A stretch of 64,000 nucleotides of DNA from Magnetococcales bacterium (GCA_002753565.1 PEAM01000006.1:94786-158785), one strand, 5' to 3'; counted from the first letter of the stretch, positions 44,089-57,144 are shown. Translations and numbers: made by a program. The notes: a model not told the origin generated them from the sequence alone.

Positions 44089-44871
44089 TCAAGAGACCGA
44101 TTTAGCTTCGTCCGAAGAGAAGTTAAAAACCAATAACTCAGCTACACGGCGAGGGGTCGGTGTACTGGCCAGCATCTGGTTAAGCTGACCGTTCAACCGC
44201 CGCACCTCCTCCTCATCACTCTCATCTACCACCAGGTTGGCATCGATCCACTCGGGATCCTCTTCGGGAATGCCACGATAGTTGATGGTTTTAATCTCTT
44301 TGCGCTCTTTTTCTAAAATAGTCATGGCCAACGACTGCAATCGCTCGACATGGTCATCGGAAATTCCAAATTTTTCCAGCAGCGCCCCACTTTTTTCGAT
44401 GGTCTCCGCCTCTTCAAACGGACGGTCTGGATTGACCTGACTCCAGTGGCTTATCCAGCGAACACCATCCTGGATACGGCCGGACGCCAGAGCAGAGATG
44501 ATCAACTCAGCCAAAACCCCCAGATCCTCAGGGTCCTCGTTATGAAGAATCTCATACTGCTTTCTTGCCTCGATGTAGAACCCCAGACGGGAGAGGCAGG
44601 CGGCAAATCCATGGCGAACATCCGGATCGTTGCCGCTGTGGTTGAGAGCGTTGTTGAAATGGGCCCGCATCTCCTCTTTGCTCTCCCGAAGGGTTGCAGC
44701 CAACCCCAACAGATAGAACGCCCGGACAGGGTCCCGCCGCCGATGCTCTTTAATAACCTTCTCCAACCGTTTTATTTCAAGCTCAAACCGGAAGAGAGGG
44801 AAGGGAGAGCTCCATATCCCCTGCAGCCGGGTTAACGCATCATCCAATATTTCTTGACTGTTGATTGCCAT
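44089..44871 (-). CDS. TPR-like helical protein
   Basis: The ATG at 44871 has AGAGG 8 nt upstream and is preferred over a GTG at 44880. 260 residues, acidic, almost all helical. Repeats with TPR character run from about residue 30 to 170: AFYLLGLAATLRESKEEMRAHFNNAL, VRHGFAACLSRLGFYIEARKQYEIL, GVLAELIISALASGRIQDGVRWI. The C-terminal third is charged and unfamiliar. Such proteins are usually protein-interaction scaffolds. Position between pilA and a PilZ-like gene hints at a surface or motility role, but that is weak. Confidence 0.7.
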   Translation of the reverse strand: MAINSQEILDDALTRLQGIWSSPFPLFRFELEIKRLEKVIKEHRRRDPVRAFYLLGLAATLRESKEEMRAHFNNALNHSGNDPDVRHGFAACLSRLGFYIEARKQYEILHNEDPEDLGVLAELIISALASGRIQDGVRWISHWSQVNPDRPFEEAETIEKSGALLEKFGISDDHVERLQSLAMTILEKERKEIKTINYRGIPEEDPEWIDANLVVDESDEEEVRRLNGQLNQMLASTPTPRRVAELLVFNFSSDEAKSVS

Positions 44872-45246
44872 CTTATTCACCTCTTTTCATTAGTCTCTCT
44901 ATTTCGCCCTAATGACAAAATAAAAAACCTCTTGTTCATTTTATCGGTGATTAGAAAGATAGCATGAGAGAAAAAGGTTCTTTTTTTAGCTGACCATTAA
45001 ATTATTGTGCTGCTTTTTTGATAAAACAGGACGTTATCTTGCTGTAATTTAACGTTATTTAAAGTTAATGAAAAAAGAGAAAAAAAAAGCGCTTCTCCCC
45101 TCCTCCCGCCGCCAGGGTGACGCGGGACGATTACTTAAAAAAAGCTTGGCCCCTGAACCAATTCAACCTATGATGTGTGAAAGTGGCAATTCACCCTGAC
45201 CAGAGACCGACAATGATTCAACCAGGCCAAAACCGGAGCATGAGAG
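44872..45246. other. AT-rich divergent intergenic region
   Basis: 375 bp between the TPR-like gene (minus) and PilZ-like gene (plus), strongly AT-rich over 44890-45090 with A- and T-tracts. Such composition could suit a duplex-unwinding element near dnaA, but no DnaA box (TTATNCACA) was found on either strand. Confidence 0.35.
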
Positions 45247-45537
45247 ATGAACAAAGTGAGTGACGCACAGGCCAACAGAGCGTTTGAGCGTCTTATTTTT
45301 TTCAATGCCATAACCCTGATCCTACCCAACGGTCGTGAGGTGTCCGGGACAGCAACAGACATGGGTCATGGCGGGGCCTTTCTAGAGCTGTCGGATGCGA
45401 CGGAGATTGAGAGCGTTCAAATTGGTGACCGGGTAAAACTAAAAATTGAGCTGTTTGGTCGCCCCTCCACTTTTGCCGCAACCGTTGCCCATAAACGTGA
45501 AAAAGGCATTGGGCTTCGACTGGAGCGCCAAGGCTGA
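45247..45537 (+). CDS. PilZ-domain protein with atypical motif
   Basis: 96 residues, the size of a single PilZ domain. RAFER near the N-terminus and GTATDMGHGGAFLEL in the middle occupy the places of the RxxxR and (D/N)xSxxG motifs; here Ser is replaced by Gly (DMGHGG). Strands and the KREKGIGLRLE end agree with the fold. Canonical members bind cyclic di-GMP; the altered motif may weaken binding or leave a structural role. It lies 565 bp upstream of dnaA. Confidence 0.75.
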   Translation: MNKVSDAQANRAFERLIFFNAITLILPNGREVSGTATDMGHGGAFLELSDATEIESVQIGDRVKLKIELFGRPSTFAATVAHKREKGIGLRLERQG

Positions 45538-46102
45538 GTAGACACCCTGCCCGACCGGCTGGCGTGGCTTTCCTTGCGTCCAGATTGCCAGCCAATAGGT
45601 CGGCAGACTAGAATCGTCAGAGCGGATGCCCGGTACAGAGCCAGAGGTTCTGCTGAATTATTTCAGGTTCTTCTTCTCCCCTTCTGTTGTCACAGTAAGC
45701 ACGAACCCGCTACCGACACCCGAGATCTTTTCTTGTGCATTTTTTTCGGTCTCTTTACGTTGTTCTGAATCTCTATAATATGCTATTCTGAAGGTTACCA
45801 ATCAGGTGGCTGTTTTGGTTTATGGGCTACCTTCAGTAATAGAGGAGAAGGTTGAGGGCGTGATCGGTATGCAGAATTGAATCGGGACCCCTGCGGCGGT
45901 TTCATCCACTCTGCCTGGATGGAATAAAACAGCAAGAAAAAGCAGCCGAAAGCGCGTCGACAAAGAGGGGACGACCCCCTTCTGCTCGGCCCACTCAAGC
46001 CAACCATGCGAGGTGGGCATTCGTGCCTCTTTTCCCCCTGGCGGAGACGTTCTCTTCTAAAAGAGCTTTTTCACCGTGTTAAACAGTTGACTATAGAGAT
46101 TT
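45538..46102. other. non-coding region upstream of dnaA
   Basis: 565 bp without a convincing gene. A TATAAT at about 45774 could be a -10 box, but its -35 is poor. The region carries no DnaA box and no dispersed repeat. It probably contains the dnaA promoter in its last 150 bp. An origin at this site is possible from gene order only. Confidence 0.35.
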
Positions 46103-47440
46103 ATGGATAGTATCTGGACAGAGGTCATGACGGCCATTCAGGAGCAGATTGCGCCGCAAATCTACGATTTGTGGCTCAGACCTTTGCGTCCCGGAGAAAA
46201 ACGGGATGATGGCAAGCTGGAGATTTTGACCAAAAACGATTTTTCTGCTGAATATGTCGGTACAAACTACGGCATCATGTTGGAGTCGGCCTACCAGAAT
46301 ATTAGCGGAGAAGCGGTTAAACTGGCCTTTCGAACCGATCCCAATGCCATCCCTCTGGCCCCCCCTCCCCGACCAGAACCCAAAGCACCTGCCCTGCCTG
46401 TTCAGGCCAGCCCGGAAGAGACCGGCCTGTTGGAGCGCTACACCTTCGACTCCTTCGTTGTCGGGGAGTGCAACGCCTTTGCCCATGCCGCCGCCGCCAA
46501 GGTAGCCGATGCACCGGCCAGGTTTTACAACCCCCTTTATATTCATGGTGGGGTTGGTCTGGGAAAAACCCATCTGCTTCATGCGGTTGCCCATAAAATT
46601 CTCGATAAATTTCCCGACAAAAAAGTCCGTCTCATCTCCTCCGAGACCTTCATGACCCTTTTTGTCGACTCCATCCAGAAAAGTACCGCCAACCAGTTTA
46701 AAGAGCAGTTTCGTTCGGTGGATATCCTGCTGGTGGATGACATTCAATTTTTCTCTGGCAAAACCGGCACCCAGGTGGAGTTTTTTCACACCTTCAACGC
46801 CCTTTACGGTGCCAACAAACAGATTATCCTCACCTCCGACTCCCTGCCCTCAGAGATCGAGTTCCTGGAGGAGCGTCTGCGCTCTCGATTTGCTCAGGGG
46901 TTGGTGGTGGACATCTATCTGCCGGACCTGGAGACTCGGGTTGCCATCCTGAAGAAAAAAGCTCTGCTTGAGGGGATCGACCTGCAAGACGATGTGGCTT
47001 TTTTTCTGGCGGATGCCATCCACACCAATGTCCGAGAGCTGGAAGGGGCCTTAATCCGGCTGTTTGCTTTGGCCTCCATGAGCAAGGAGCCGATTACCAT
47101 GGCCCTGGTCAAGGAGTCTTTGCGGAACATTCTTCGCGGCCCGGACCATCGACAGGTCTCCATCGACGAGATTCAGCGGACCGTCTCTGCCTATTACAAA
47201 ATTACCCCTCAAGATCTCCGCTCCAAAAAGCGGACCCGGCTTTTCAGCCATCCTCGTCAGGTAGCCATGTATCTGTGCAAACAGTTGACAGACAGCTCCT
47301 ACCCGGATATTGGCAAAGCTTTTGGTGGTCGGGACCATACCACTGTGATCTACGCGGTAAGTCGCATTACAGAGAAGCAGAATGTGAACAAAAATCTTTC
47401 TCGGGAACTCAAATCTTTGACCGAGATGTTAAGCAACTGA
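46103..47440 (+). CDS. dnaA: chromosomal replication initiator DnaA
   Basis: 445 residues with all four domains: N-terminal interaction domain, a short linker (about 85-110), the AAA+ domain with Walker A GGVGLGKTH and Walker B LLVDDIQFF, and the C-terminal DNA-binding domain with GGRDHTTVIYA. It opens the origin and regulates initiation. Followed by dnaN, recF and gyrB in the conserved order. Upstream control cannot be resolved. Confidence 0.98.
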   Translation: MDSIWTEVMTAIQEQIAPQIYDLWLRPLRPGEKRDDGKLEILTKNDFSAEYVGTNYGIMLESAYQNISGEAVKLAFRTDPNAIPLAPPPRPEPKAPALPVQASPEETGLLERYTFDSFVVGECNAFAHAAAAKVADAPARFYNPLYIHGGVGLGKTHLLHAVAHKILDKFPDKKVRLISSETFMTLFVDSIQKSTANQFKEQFRSVDILLVDDIQFFSGKTGTQVEFFHTFNALYGANKQIILTSDSLPSEIEFLEERLRSRFAQGLVVDIYLPDLETRVAILKKKALLEGIDLQDDVAFFLADAIHTNVRELEGALIRLFALASMSKEPITMALVKESLRNILRGPDHRQVSIDEIQRTVSAYYKITPQDLRSKKRTRLFSHPRQVAMYLCKQLTDSSYPDIGKAFGGRDHTTVIYAVSRITEKQNVNKNLSRELKSLTEMLSN

Positions 47441-47466
47441 ACACTTAAACGATCAGGGTTTATCAT

Positions 47467-48594
47467 ATGGAATTCCATATCAATAAAGATCCGTTTTTAA
47501 AGGCCCTAGCCCGAATCCAAACCGTGGTGGAAAGACGGAACACCATGCCGATTCTCGCCAATACGCTTATCGAGACCTCTCCGGGCAGAATCACCCTCTC
47601 TGCCACCGATCTGGAGGTCTCCCTGCGCACCTCCTGCGAGGCAGAAGTGGCGGATGAGGGGAGTCTGGCGGTCAGCGCTCGAACCCTCTACGATATTGTC
47701 CGGGAGCTGCCGGAAGGCTCCATTCATCTCCGAGGAGAGGCCAACAACCGTTTACAGTTGCGTTCGGGGCGGGCCAAATTTGCCTTGAGCGGCTTTCCCG
47801 GTGCCGCCTTCCCAGAGATACCCGAAGCGTCCGGTGACAGACGGCATCTTTTCGAACGGGACATGCTGTTGGGCATGATCAACAAAACCCATTTTGCCAT
47901 GTCCTATGACGATACCCGTTTTACCCTTAACGGTATCTTTTTACAGCTCTCTCCCAATGGTGAGGCGGGAGAGCCTGCCAAAATAAGAATGGTCGCCACC
48001 GACACCCACCGTCTGGCTATGATTGAGCAGATTCTCCTGGAAAAAACCGTCTCGGAATCCATGGAGCTGATCATTCCCAAAAAGACGGTTTATGAGGTGA
48101 AAAAACTGCTGGAAGAGAGTGACGAAGAGGTAGAGTTGGTGGCGGGGGATACCCATATTCAGTTTATCAAACCGGATATCACCCTGGTCTCCAAACTGGT
48201 TCAGGGCCATTTTCCCGACTACCGACGGGTTATTCCCTCACAAAACAACCTCCGCCTTACCATGGACCGCGCCCAACTGGATGAGGTGGTTAAACGGATG
48301 ATGGTTCTCTCCCATGAAAAATCCCGTGGGGTGCGCATGACCATCTCCTCCGACTCCATGCTGATCTCATCCAACAACCCGGAGCAGGAGGCCGGTGAGG
48401 AGGAGATGCCGGTGGTGTATGAGGGGGAGAAAAAGACCACCATCGGTTTTAATGCCCGCTACCTGAGAGAGATCCTGACCGCCATGGAGGGTGAGCAGGT
48501 CCGGTTTTTACTCCGGGACGATGAAGCCCCCTCTCTGGTTTTCGATCCGGATCGGGACAACGCTCTGTTTGTCCTGATGCCCATGCGTGTGTAA
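47467..48594 (+). CDS. dnaN: DNA polymerase III beta subunit (sliding clamp)
   Basis: 375 residues, full length. The N-terminal LARIQTVVERRNTMPILANTLI and the C-terminal LFVLMPMRV, which forms part of the partner-binding pocket, are typical. The ring clamps polymerase III on DNA. It starts 26 bp after dnaA. Confidence 0.98.
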   Translation: MEFHINKDPFLKALARIQTVVERRNTMPILANTLIETSPGRITLSATDLEVSLRTSCEAEVADEGSLAVSARTLYDIVRELPEGSIHLRGEANNRLQLRSGRAKFALSGFPGAAFPEIPEASGDRRHLFERDMLLGMINKTHFAMSYDDTRFTLNGIFLQLSPNGEAGEPAKIRMVATDTHRLAMIEQILLEKTVSESMELIIPKKTVYEVKKLLEESDEEVELVAGDTHIQFIKPDITLVSKLVQGHFPDYRRVIPSQNNLRLTMDRAQLDEVVKRMMVLSHEKSRGVRMTISSDSMLISSNNPEQEAGEEEMPVVYEGEKKTTIGFNARYLREILTAMEGEQVRFLLRDDEAPSLVFDPDRDNALFVLMPMRV

Positions 48595-48596
48595 CG

Positions 48597-52177
<3,581 letters not shown>

Positions 52178-52257
52178 AACAGCACCAACCACCGCTATGC
52201 AGACTATCAAGGCAGACTATCAAGACGCTAAGAGCCCAATGGGTACAAAACGCGGCA

Positions 52258-52336
52258 GATGGGTCTGGGAAGGCATGAATGCCCTCCCAGACCCATCCAC
52301 AATAGTTTTGTAGAAAGTTGGTTTGGAGTCTCTATA
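52258..52336 (+). repeat. MITE-like dispersed repeat, copy E (right part)
   Basis: A 13-bp inverted repeat gatgggtctggga / tcccagacccatc (52258-52270, 52285-52297) flanks aggcatgaatgccc, followed by caatagttttgta and the terminal gtttggagtctctata. It matches the right part of copy D. The left half of the element is missing. It lies 80 bp past gyrB. Confidence 0.6.
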
Positions 52337-52566
52337 ACACCAGAAAATCTGCTGACGGCAATTTTTTCTCCCTGCATCCCCTCTCTCCTCTTCCTCTTCA
52401 AACAGACCCGGCAAAAACTGCCCCCTTCTCACTATTGACAGATCATCGGTTACGTGGCTTGTTTCATTTTTTCAAAACAACAGTCAGATAAAAAATCATA
52501 AAAAAAATGAATATGTTTAACTGTTTACTTATCAAATTGAAAAAATTTTTTTGTTTTAATGAAATC

Positions 52567-52582
52567 ATGCACACTTTTTGCA
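52567..52582 (+). promoter_or_regulatory. possible sigma-54-like promoter of flagellin
   Basis: atgcacactttttgca matches the CAC and TTGCA parts of the sigma-54 consensus with the -12 GC spaced correctly, but the -24 GG is TG. It lies about 200 bp before the flagellin gene. The surrounding 52440-52780 is AT-rich and holds nothing else recognisable. Confidence 0.3.
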
Positions 52583-52783
52583 TTAACTGTCTGTACGCTC
52601 CGTTTTGATAGAGACACAAACCGCTTGTCACGCTTTTTTCAGCTGGTAGAGCAGCATGCAATGGGCAAGTGAGATGATAGAGAGTTGAACTCTTCAAACA
52701 GTGCGAGCGCCACCACTCCGAGGAGCATCCGGGGTTGATACGAACAGTTCATTCTTACTTGTTTATTTAAAGAGGCAGATACC

Positions 52784-53590
52784 ATGGCTAGCATTTCAGT
52801 AGGCGGTATTGGAGCAATTCAAGGGGCAAACCACACCGAAAAAAGCCAACAGGCTCTCAAAGAGGTATTTCGGGAGTTGGCTAACAACCTGGGTGCCAAC
52901 CATGTTACCGACAGTGCAGACCGATTAGCAGTAGCCGAGCGTTTTAACGCAGAGGTTCAAGGAGTTAATCAGGCCACCCTGAATGTCAACGACGGCATTG
53001 CCATTATTCAGGTTGCCGATGCCGGACTGCAGCAGATTCAAGAGGGACAACAGCGACTCAACGAATTGGCCGTCCAGAGCGCTAACGGAACCTTGACAGA
53101 TGGGGACCGGAAAGCGATTCAGCTGGAGGTGACGCACATTGAGGATCAGATCAAATCCATTATCTCCAATACCGAATATAACGATATCAAGCTGTTATCT
53201 TCCAGCGAAAAAATTCATCTTCAGACCGGACCCAATGCAGGAGATCAGACGGCGATTCAACTCACCGACTTTTCCAAATCCCACCCCCCCCTGGATCTCT
53301 CCACTCAATCTGCCTCTGAGGTTGCACTGGTCAATTTGATGAGTGATATGGCACAGGTAAGCTCTGGTCGGGCTGAACTGGGTGCCGCTGAGTCCAATCT
53401 TTACGGGTCAGCCTCCCGATTGAACGCCCTCTCCCAGGCTCTGTCTGTGGCTGGTTCCAGTATCCATGACGTTGATATTGCCACCCAGTCTACCCGATTG
53501 GTGACAGCCAACATCCGAGCCAGAGCCTCTCTTGCCATTCAGGCTCAAGCCAATCTCTCTTCCGCACGCGTTCAGCAGTTGGTGCAATAA
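52784..53590 (+). CDS. fliC: flagellin
   Basis: 268 residues, close to the minimal flagellin: conserved N-terminal helices (NVNDGIAIIQVADAGLQQIQEGQQRLNELAVQ region), a short middle, and the C-terminal SRLVTANIRARASLAIQAQANLSSARVQQLVQ region. The D2/D3 variable domains are nearly absent. The usual N-terminal AxxxxSLxR block is altered (QQALKEVFRELAN). It forms the filament after export by the flagellar type III system. No hook, motor or chemotaxis gene is in the window. Followed by a strong terminator. Confidence 0.9.
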   Translation: MASISVGGIGAIQGANHTEKSQQALKEVFRELANNLGANHVTDSADRLAVAERFNAEVQGVNQATLNVNDGIAIIQVADAGLQQIQEGQQRLNELAVQSANGTLTDGDRKAIQLEVTHIEDQIKSIISNTEYNDIKLLSSSEKIHLQTGPNAGDQTAIQLTDFSKSHPPLDLSTQSASEVALVNLMSDMAQVSSGRAELGAAESNLYGSASRLNALSQALSVAGSSIHDVDIATQSTRLVTANIRARASLAIQAQANLSSARVQQLVQ

Positions 53591-53623
53591 TATACCCTCT
53601 TTTTCTACCCCAACCCAAACCCC

Positions 53624-53659
53624 CCCCCACTCCGCTTATAGGGTAGAGTGGGGGTTTTT
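53624..53659 (+). terminator. intrinsic terminator after flagellin
   Basis: cccccactc (53624-53632) pairs with gagtggggg (53646-53654), followed by five T (53655-53659). The next 250 bp to the tRNA hold nothing recognised. Confidence 0.85.
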
Positions 53660-53908
53660 GTGCAGTCAAAAGGGAAGAAGCCTTATCAAACTTATTCCCA
53701 GAAAAGCCTTGCCAGATCAAACATTCTACAATCAAACCAGAAACCTATCAAATAAAGCCTACCGTTGCCAACAGCTACATCGATATGAGATAAAGAGTCT
53801 GCAGGAACAATTTGGATTCTAGCGAAATTAAACCTTATGCATCCCTATTGTGTCTCTGAAGAACGCATACATACTGTTTAAATTTGCAACCAATTGAAAA
53901 CAAACAAC

Positions 53909-53985
<77 letters not shown>

Positions 53986-54071
53986 TTTAAAACAATGGCT
54001 TGTCATGTGTTCCGGGCAGGTCATTTTTTGTTTGTGTGTAATTCCTGTGTAATCGTGTCAGAAAAACCGCA

Positions 54072-55208
54072 TCAGGTGCCGCTCTGGTATCGTTGTTCCA
54101 ATTTATCCATGGCGGACTGGATATGGGCTCCATTCTGGTGGGCATAGCGGGCTACCATGCTCAACGTGGCGTGGCCAGAGATACGGGCGACGGTCGGGAG
54201 ATCCACCCCCGCTTGAACCAGATGGGAAATCGCCGTGTGGCGTAGGGTGTGACGGGTGATTTCCTTGGTGTCCAATCCGGCATTGGCAACCACCCGCCGG
54301 AATGCTTTTTCAATCCACATGCTGTGACCGGTTTTGGTGTTGGCGGGAAACAACCACTCCTGGCCCGCATCTGCCGATTCCACGTATCCTTTCAGAAATC
54401 CAGCCAGATGTTCGGTGATAGGTTGTTCCCGGGCTCCCGCCTTGGCCTTGGGGATAAAGATCATCCGCCGGGCCAAGTCGATATGCTCCATTCGAATGGA
54501 GAGAATTTCCATTCGACGCATGGAGGTTTCCAAGCCGATGACAATGAACGGATAGACAACGGCATTCTGATCCTCCCTGGCCGCTTTCAACAGCCGGTCA
54601 ATTTGTTCTGTGGTCAGATAGGTGATGCGTCCGGCACTTTCTTTGAACCGCTTGATGGCGGCGGGGCGGTGGTCCAACCATTTCCAATCCATGGCTTTGG
54701 TGAACATGTGGCTGATGACAGCCAACTCCCGGTTGATGGTGCCGGTGGCGATTCCAGCTTCACGCCGGGCTTTTTTGTATCGCTCAATGTCGAATGAGGT
54801 GATGGCGGACAGGGGCTTGGATTTAAAAAACGGAATCAGATGCAAGCGAAGCTGCCGCCGTTTTTCCGCCAGATTTTTTCCGCCTTCCTTCTCTTGGCGG
54901 GCAATATAGTCTCCTGCCGCTTGATCAAATCCCAACACCACCTTGCGTCCTTTTGGCAGGTTGAGCCGTCCTTTGCGGGAATCCGTTCGAGCCTGTTCGA
55001 TGAACCCTTCCGCCTGCTGCCGGGTCACCCCATCGGACTCCTTGCCGACAACCCGGTGGACACGTTGACCATCCACCATGATGTTCACTGAAAACTTGCC
55101 GTCACCATTGGTAAGTCGTTCGAATTTAATGCCATGTTCCGTGATCGTTTGGCTGGGTTGAAGCTTCCGCATAGCAGGCCGAGTTAGTTTTTTAAATTTG
55201 AGTGCCAT
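54072..55208 (-). CDS. tyrosine recombinase integrase
   Basis: 378 residues. N-terminal arm-binding part with RQQAEGFIEQARTDSRKGRL, a SAM-like core-binding region, and a catalytic domain with the first Arg in LETSMRRMEILSIR, HTLRHTAISHL (HxxR) and GHATLSMVARYAH with the catalytic Tyr near residue 357. It is 86 bp from the tRNA-Arg end, the normal arrangement for a tRNA-directed island integrase. It overlaps nothing; the upstream regulator ends only 2 bp away and may be co-transcribed. Confidence 0.95.
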   Translation of the reverse strand: MALKFKKLTRPAMRKLQPSQTITEHGIKFERLTNGDGKFSVNIMVDGQRVHRVVGKESDGVTRQQAEGFIEQARTDSRKGRLNLPKGRKVVLGFDQAAGDYIARQEKEGGKNLAEKRRQLRLHLIPFFKSKPLSAITSFDIERYKKARREAGIATGTINRELAVISHMFTKAMDWKWLDHRPAAIKRFKESAGRITYLTTEQIDRLLKAAREDQNAVVYPFIVIGLETSMRRMEILSIRMEHIDLARRMIFIPKAKAGAREQPITEHLAGFLKGYVESADAGQEWLFPANTKTGHSMWIEKAFRRVVANAGLDTKEITRHTLRHTAISHLVQAGVDLPTVARISGHATLSMVARYAHQNGAHIQSAMDKLEQRYQSGT

Positions 55209-55209
55209 G

Positions 55210-55713
55210 TCACTCCTCCATCCGTTCTACACGATCACCTTCTTTATCAAGAATCCCTTCCCACCCTCCAATTTTGTCCCCATACAGATCATCCCGCCAG
55301 CCTGGAACTCCCTCAACCATATCTTTCAATGTTCCAAAACAGTAGGAAAGGAAACCAAGGCGCAATTTCCCATCCTGAAAAAACAGATCCTCACCGGAAA
55401 TGAATTTCCAAATTTTCTGCTCTTCAAAACTCAAGAGTTCGGGATAACGCCGCGCAACCTTCACAAATCGGTCTGCTTCATCAACATCCCAACAATCTGT
55501 AGCCACATCATGAATTGAGGGGCCATCCTGCTTACCAAATTCAGTTTTCTCCCTGGCGACTGCTTCTTGTACCGCATATTCGATAAAACTGGAAACAGTC
55601 CGCCGTTGAATACGCGAGGCTAGCTCTGCGGCGAATCTTAGCTGTGGATCCATACGAACAGTTACCGTCATTGAGCGCGACAACTTGCTTCCAGTACCTT
55701 TTCTTTTAGCCAT
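55210..55713 (-). CDS. ribbon-helix-helix-like regulator
   Basis: The start at 55713 (MAKRKGTGSKLSRSMTVTVRMD) has GAGGAGAAGG upstream and is preferred over 55731. 167 residues. TVTVRMDPQLRFAAELASRIQRRTVSSFIEYAVQEAV matches a ribbon-helix-helix domain: a short strand then two helices. The rest is acidic and not recognised. It may repress the divergent promoter pair across from the AlpA-like gene. It ends 2 bp before the integrase start, so the two probably share a transcript. Confidence 0.65.
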   Translation of the reverse strand: MAKRKGTGSKLSRSMTVTVRMDPQLRFAAELASRIQRRTVSSFIEYAVQEAVAREKTEFGKQDGPSIHDVATDCWDVDEADRFVKVARRYPELLSFEEQKIWKFISGEDLFFQDGKLRLGFLSYCFGTLKDMVEGVPGWRDDLYGDKIGGWEGILDKEGDRVERMEE

Positions 55714-55767
55714 TACCTTCTCCTCTTCCATGTCAGAATGAGCATGAGTTCTAATTTGTTCTGACTT

Positions 55768-55818
55768 ATTCTATACTGACAAAAAACACTTGTCAACACA
55801 TGTGTTCTCTCGTATTCT
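55768..55818. promoter_or_regulatory. overlapping divergent promoters with palindromic operator
   Basis: Minus strand: TTGACA (55791-55796) and TAGAAT (55768-55773), 17-bp spacing, for the regulator. Plus strand: TTGTCA (55790-55795) and TATTCT (55813-55818), 17-bp spacing, for the AlpA-like gene. The two -35 boxes coincide, and the perfect palindrome aacacatgtgtt (55795-55806) touches both. Only one promoter can be occupied at a time. Confidence 0.75.
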
Positions 55819-55870
55819 ATGTGTGCAACAACAATTCTGGTGCCATCTAGAAAATTAAATGAGGTGGAAG

Positions 55871-56116
55871 ATGAAAATTGAAACGGTGACAGTGAAGGTT
55901 CTCCCTGATGGTCGGCTGGATACCCGGAATGCGGCGGCCTACCTGGGGTTGTCGGAAAAGACTCTGGCCATGGCCCGCAGCAATGGAACAGGACCACGGT
56001 TCGTCAAAAGGGGTCGGATCTTCTACTTCAAGGAGGATCTGGATGCCTGGGTGAATGCCCATGGGCGGATGCAATCCACTGCCCAGGCCCAGCAGGCAAC
56101 AGGACATGCTGCCTGA
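55871..56116 (+). CDS. AlpA-like excisionase/regulator
   Basis: The start at 55871 follows GAGGTGG; an ATG at 55859 lacks a site. 81 residues: a winged helix-turn-helix of the AlpA/MerR-like type, LDTRNAAAYLGLSEKTLAMARSNGTGPRFVKRGRIFYFKEDLDAWV. Such small proteins act as recombination directionality factors or activators of integrase genes. The stop overlaps the primase start (TGATG). First gene of a coupled replication operon. Confidence 0.82.
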   Translation: MKIETVTVKVLPDGRLDTRNAAAYLGLSEKTLAMARSNGTGPRFVKRGRIFYFKEDLDAWVNAHGRMQSTAQAQQATGHAA

Positions 56117-57144
56117 TGTGGGATGTGGAACAAATTCGTGAGGCCGCCCGGGGACGTTGGCCGGAAATCCACAACCGTTTGGGGTTGGCCTCTGAGTTTC
56201 AACGCCGTAAGCATGGCCCATGTCCTTTCTGTGGGGGCTGTGACCGCTACCGGTATGACAATCGCCAGGGGACCGGTTCTTTTTTTTGCAATGGTTGCGG
56301 GGCTGGTGACGGGTTCACCATGGCCGCCAAGCTCCTGGGTTTAGATAGTCGAACTGATTTCCTTAAGGTGGTGGAGGCGGTGGCCGGTCTTCTCGGTATC
56401 ACGGCCAGCCCGGTGCCGGTGGCAGTTTTACCTAAACAACATCATTCTGAGCCGCCAAAAGTGGATTCACAGGCTCGCGAACGACTGAACACTATCTGGA
56501 ATAACTCCATTCCATTGCTCCGTCCTGAAGCCGAACCGGTCAAAAAATATTTTCTCAACCGGGGACTGGACCCCATCCTGTTCGACCTGCCCGGAGGTGA
56601 CGTTCTCCGGTTCCAGCCGGAGTTGCCATATTGGCATGGCGGCCAAGAGATCGGACGGTTCCCCGCACTTGTTGGCTTGGTCCAGGCTCCCAATGACATA
56701 GCTGTTACGCTTCACCGCACTTATTTGAGTGCCACTGGTGATAAGGCACCGGTACCGACAGCAAAAAAACTGATGCCGCCTATTTTCGAAGGAGCCAGCC
56801 GAGGTGCTGCAATCCGTCTCTACCAGAACGGCACCCAACTTGGCGTCACCGAGGGCTTGGAAACCGGCTTGGCAGTGAGAATTGCAACCGGGCTTCCGGT
56901 CTGGTCAACAGTTAGTGCTGGCGGGATGGCCAACTTGATCGTGCCAAAAAACATAAAAAAAGTGCTAATCTTTGCTGATCTGGACAAAAGTCGGGCCGGT
57001 CATAATGCAGCAGATCGATTGGCAGCACGATTACTAAGACAGGGTGTTGATGCTCGCATTATTTTCCCACCAGGACCTATCCCAGCAGGCAGCAAGGGCG
57101 TGGATTGGCTCGACATCCTACAGCAAGAGGATCACGCAGCATGA
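56116..57144 (+). CDS. P4-type primase with zinc finger and TOPRIM domain
   Basis: 342 residues. A zinc finger CPFCGGCDRYRYDNR...FFCNGCGAGDG (about 36-68) precedes a TOPRIM region with TEGLETGLAVRIATG and VLIFADLDKSRAG near residue 275. No helicase domain is attached, unlike the full P4 alpha protein. It would prime replication of the island after excision. Overlaps AlpA-like (TGATG) and the next gene (ATGA). Confidence 0.88.
   Translation: MWDVEQIREAARGRWPEIHNRLGLASEFQRRKHGPCPFCGGCDRYRYDNRQGTGSFFCNGCGAGDGFTMAAKLLGLDSRTDFLKVVEAVAGLLGITASPVPVAVLPKQHHSEPPKVDSQARERLNTIWNNSIPLLRPEAEPVKKYFLNRGLDPILFDLPGGDVLRFQPELPYWHGGQEIGRFPALVGLVQAPNDIAVTLHRTYLSATGDKAPVPTAKKLMPPIFEGASRGAAIRLYQNGTQLGVTEGLETGLAVRIATGLPVWSTVSAGGMANLIVPKNIKKVLIFADLDKSRAGHNAADRLAARLLRQGVDARIIFPPGPIPAGSKGVDWLDILQQEDHAA

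Noticed and set aside
44872..46102. Chromosomal origin beside dnaA
   Set aside because: Gene order and AT-rich DNA are suggestive, but no DnaA box with even one mismatch to TTATNCACA was found in 44872-45246 or 45538-46102, so no origin is called.
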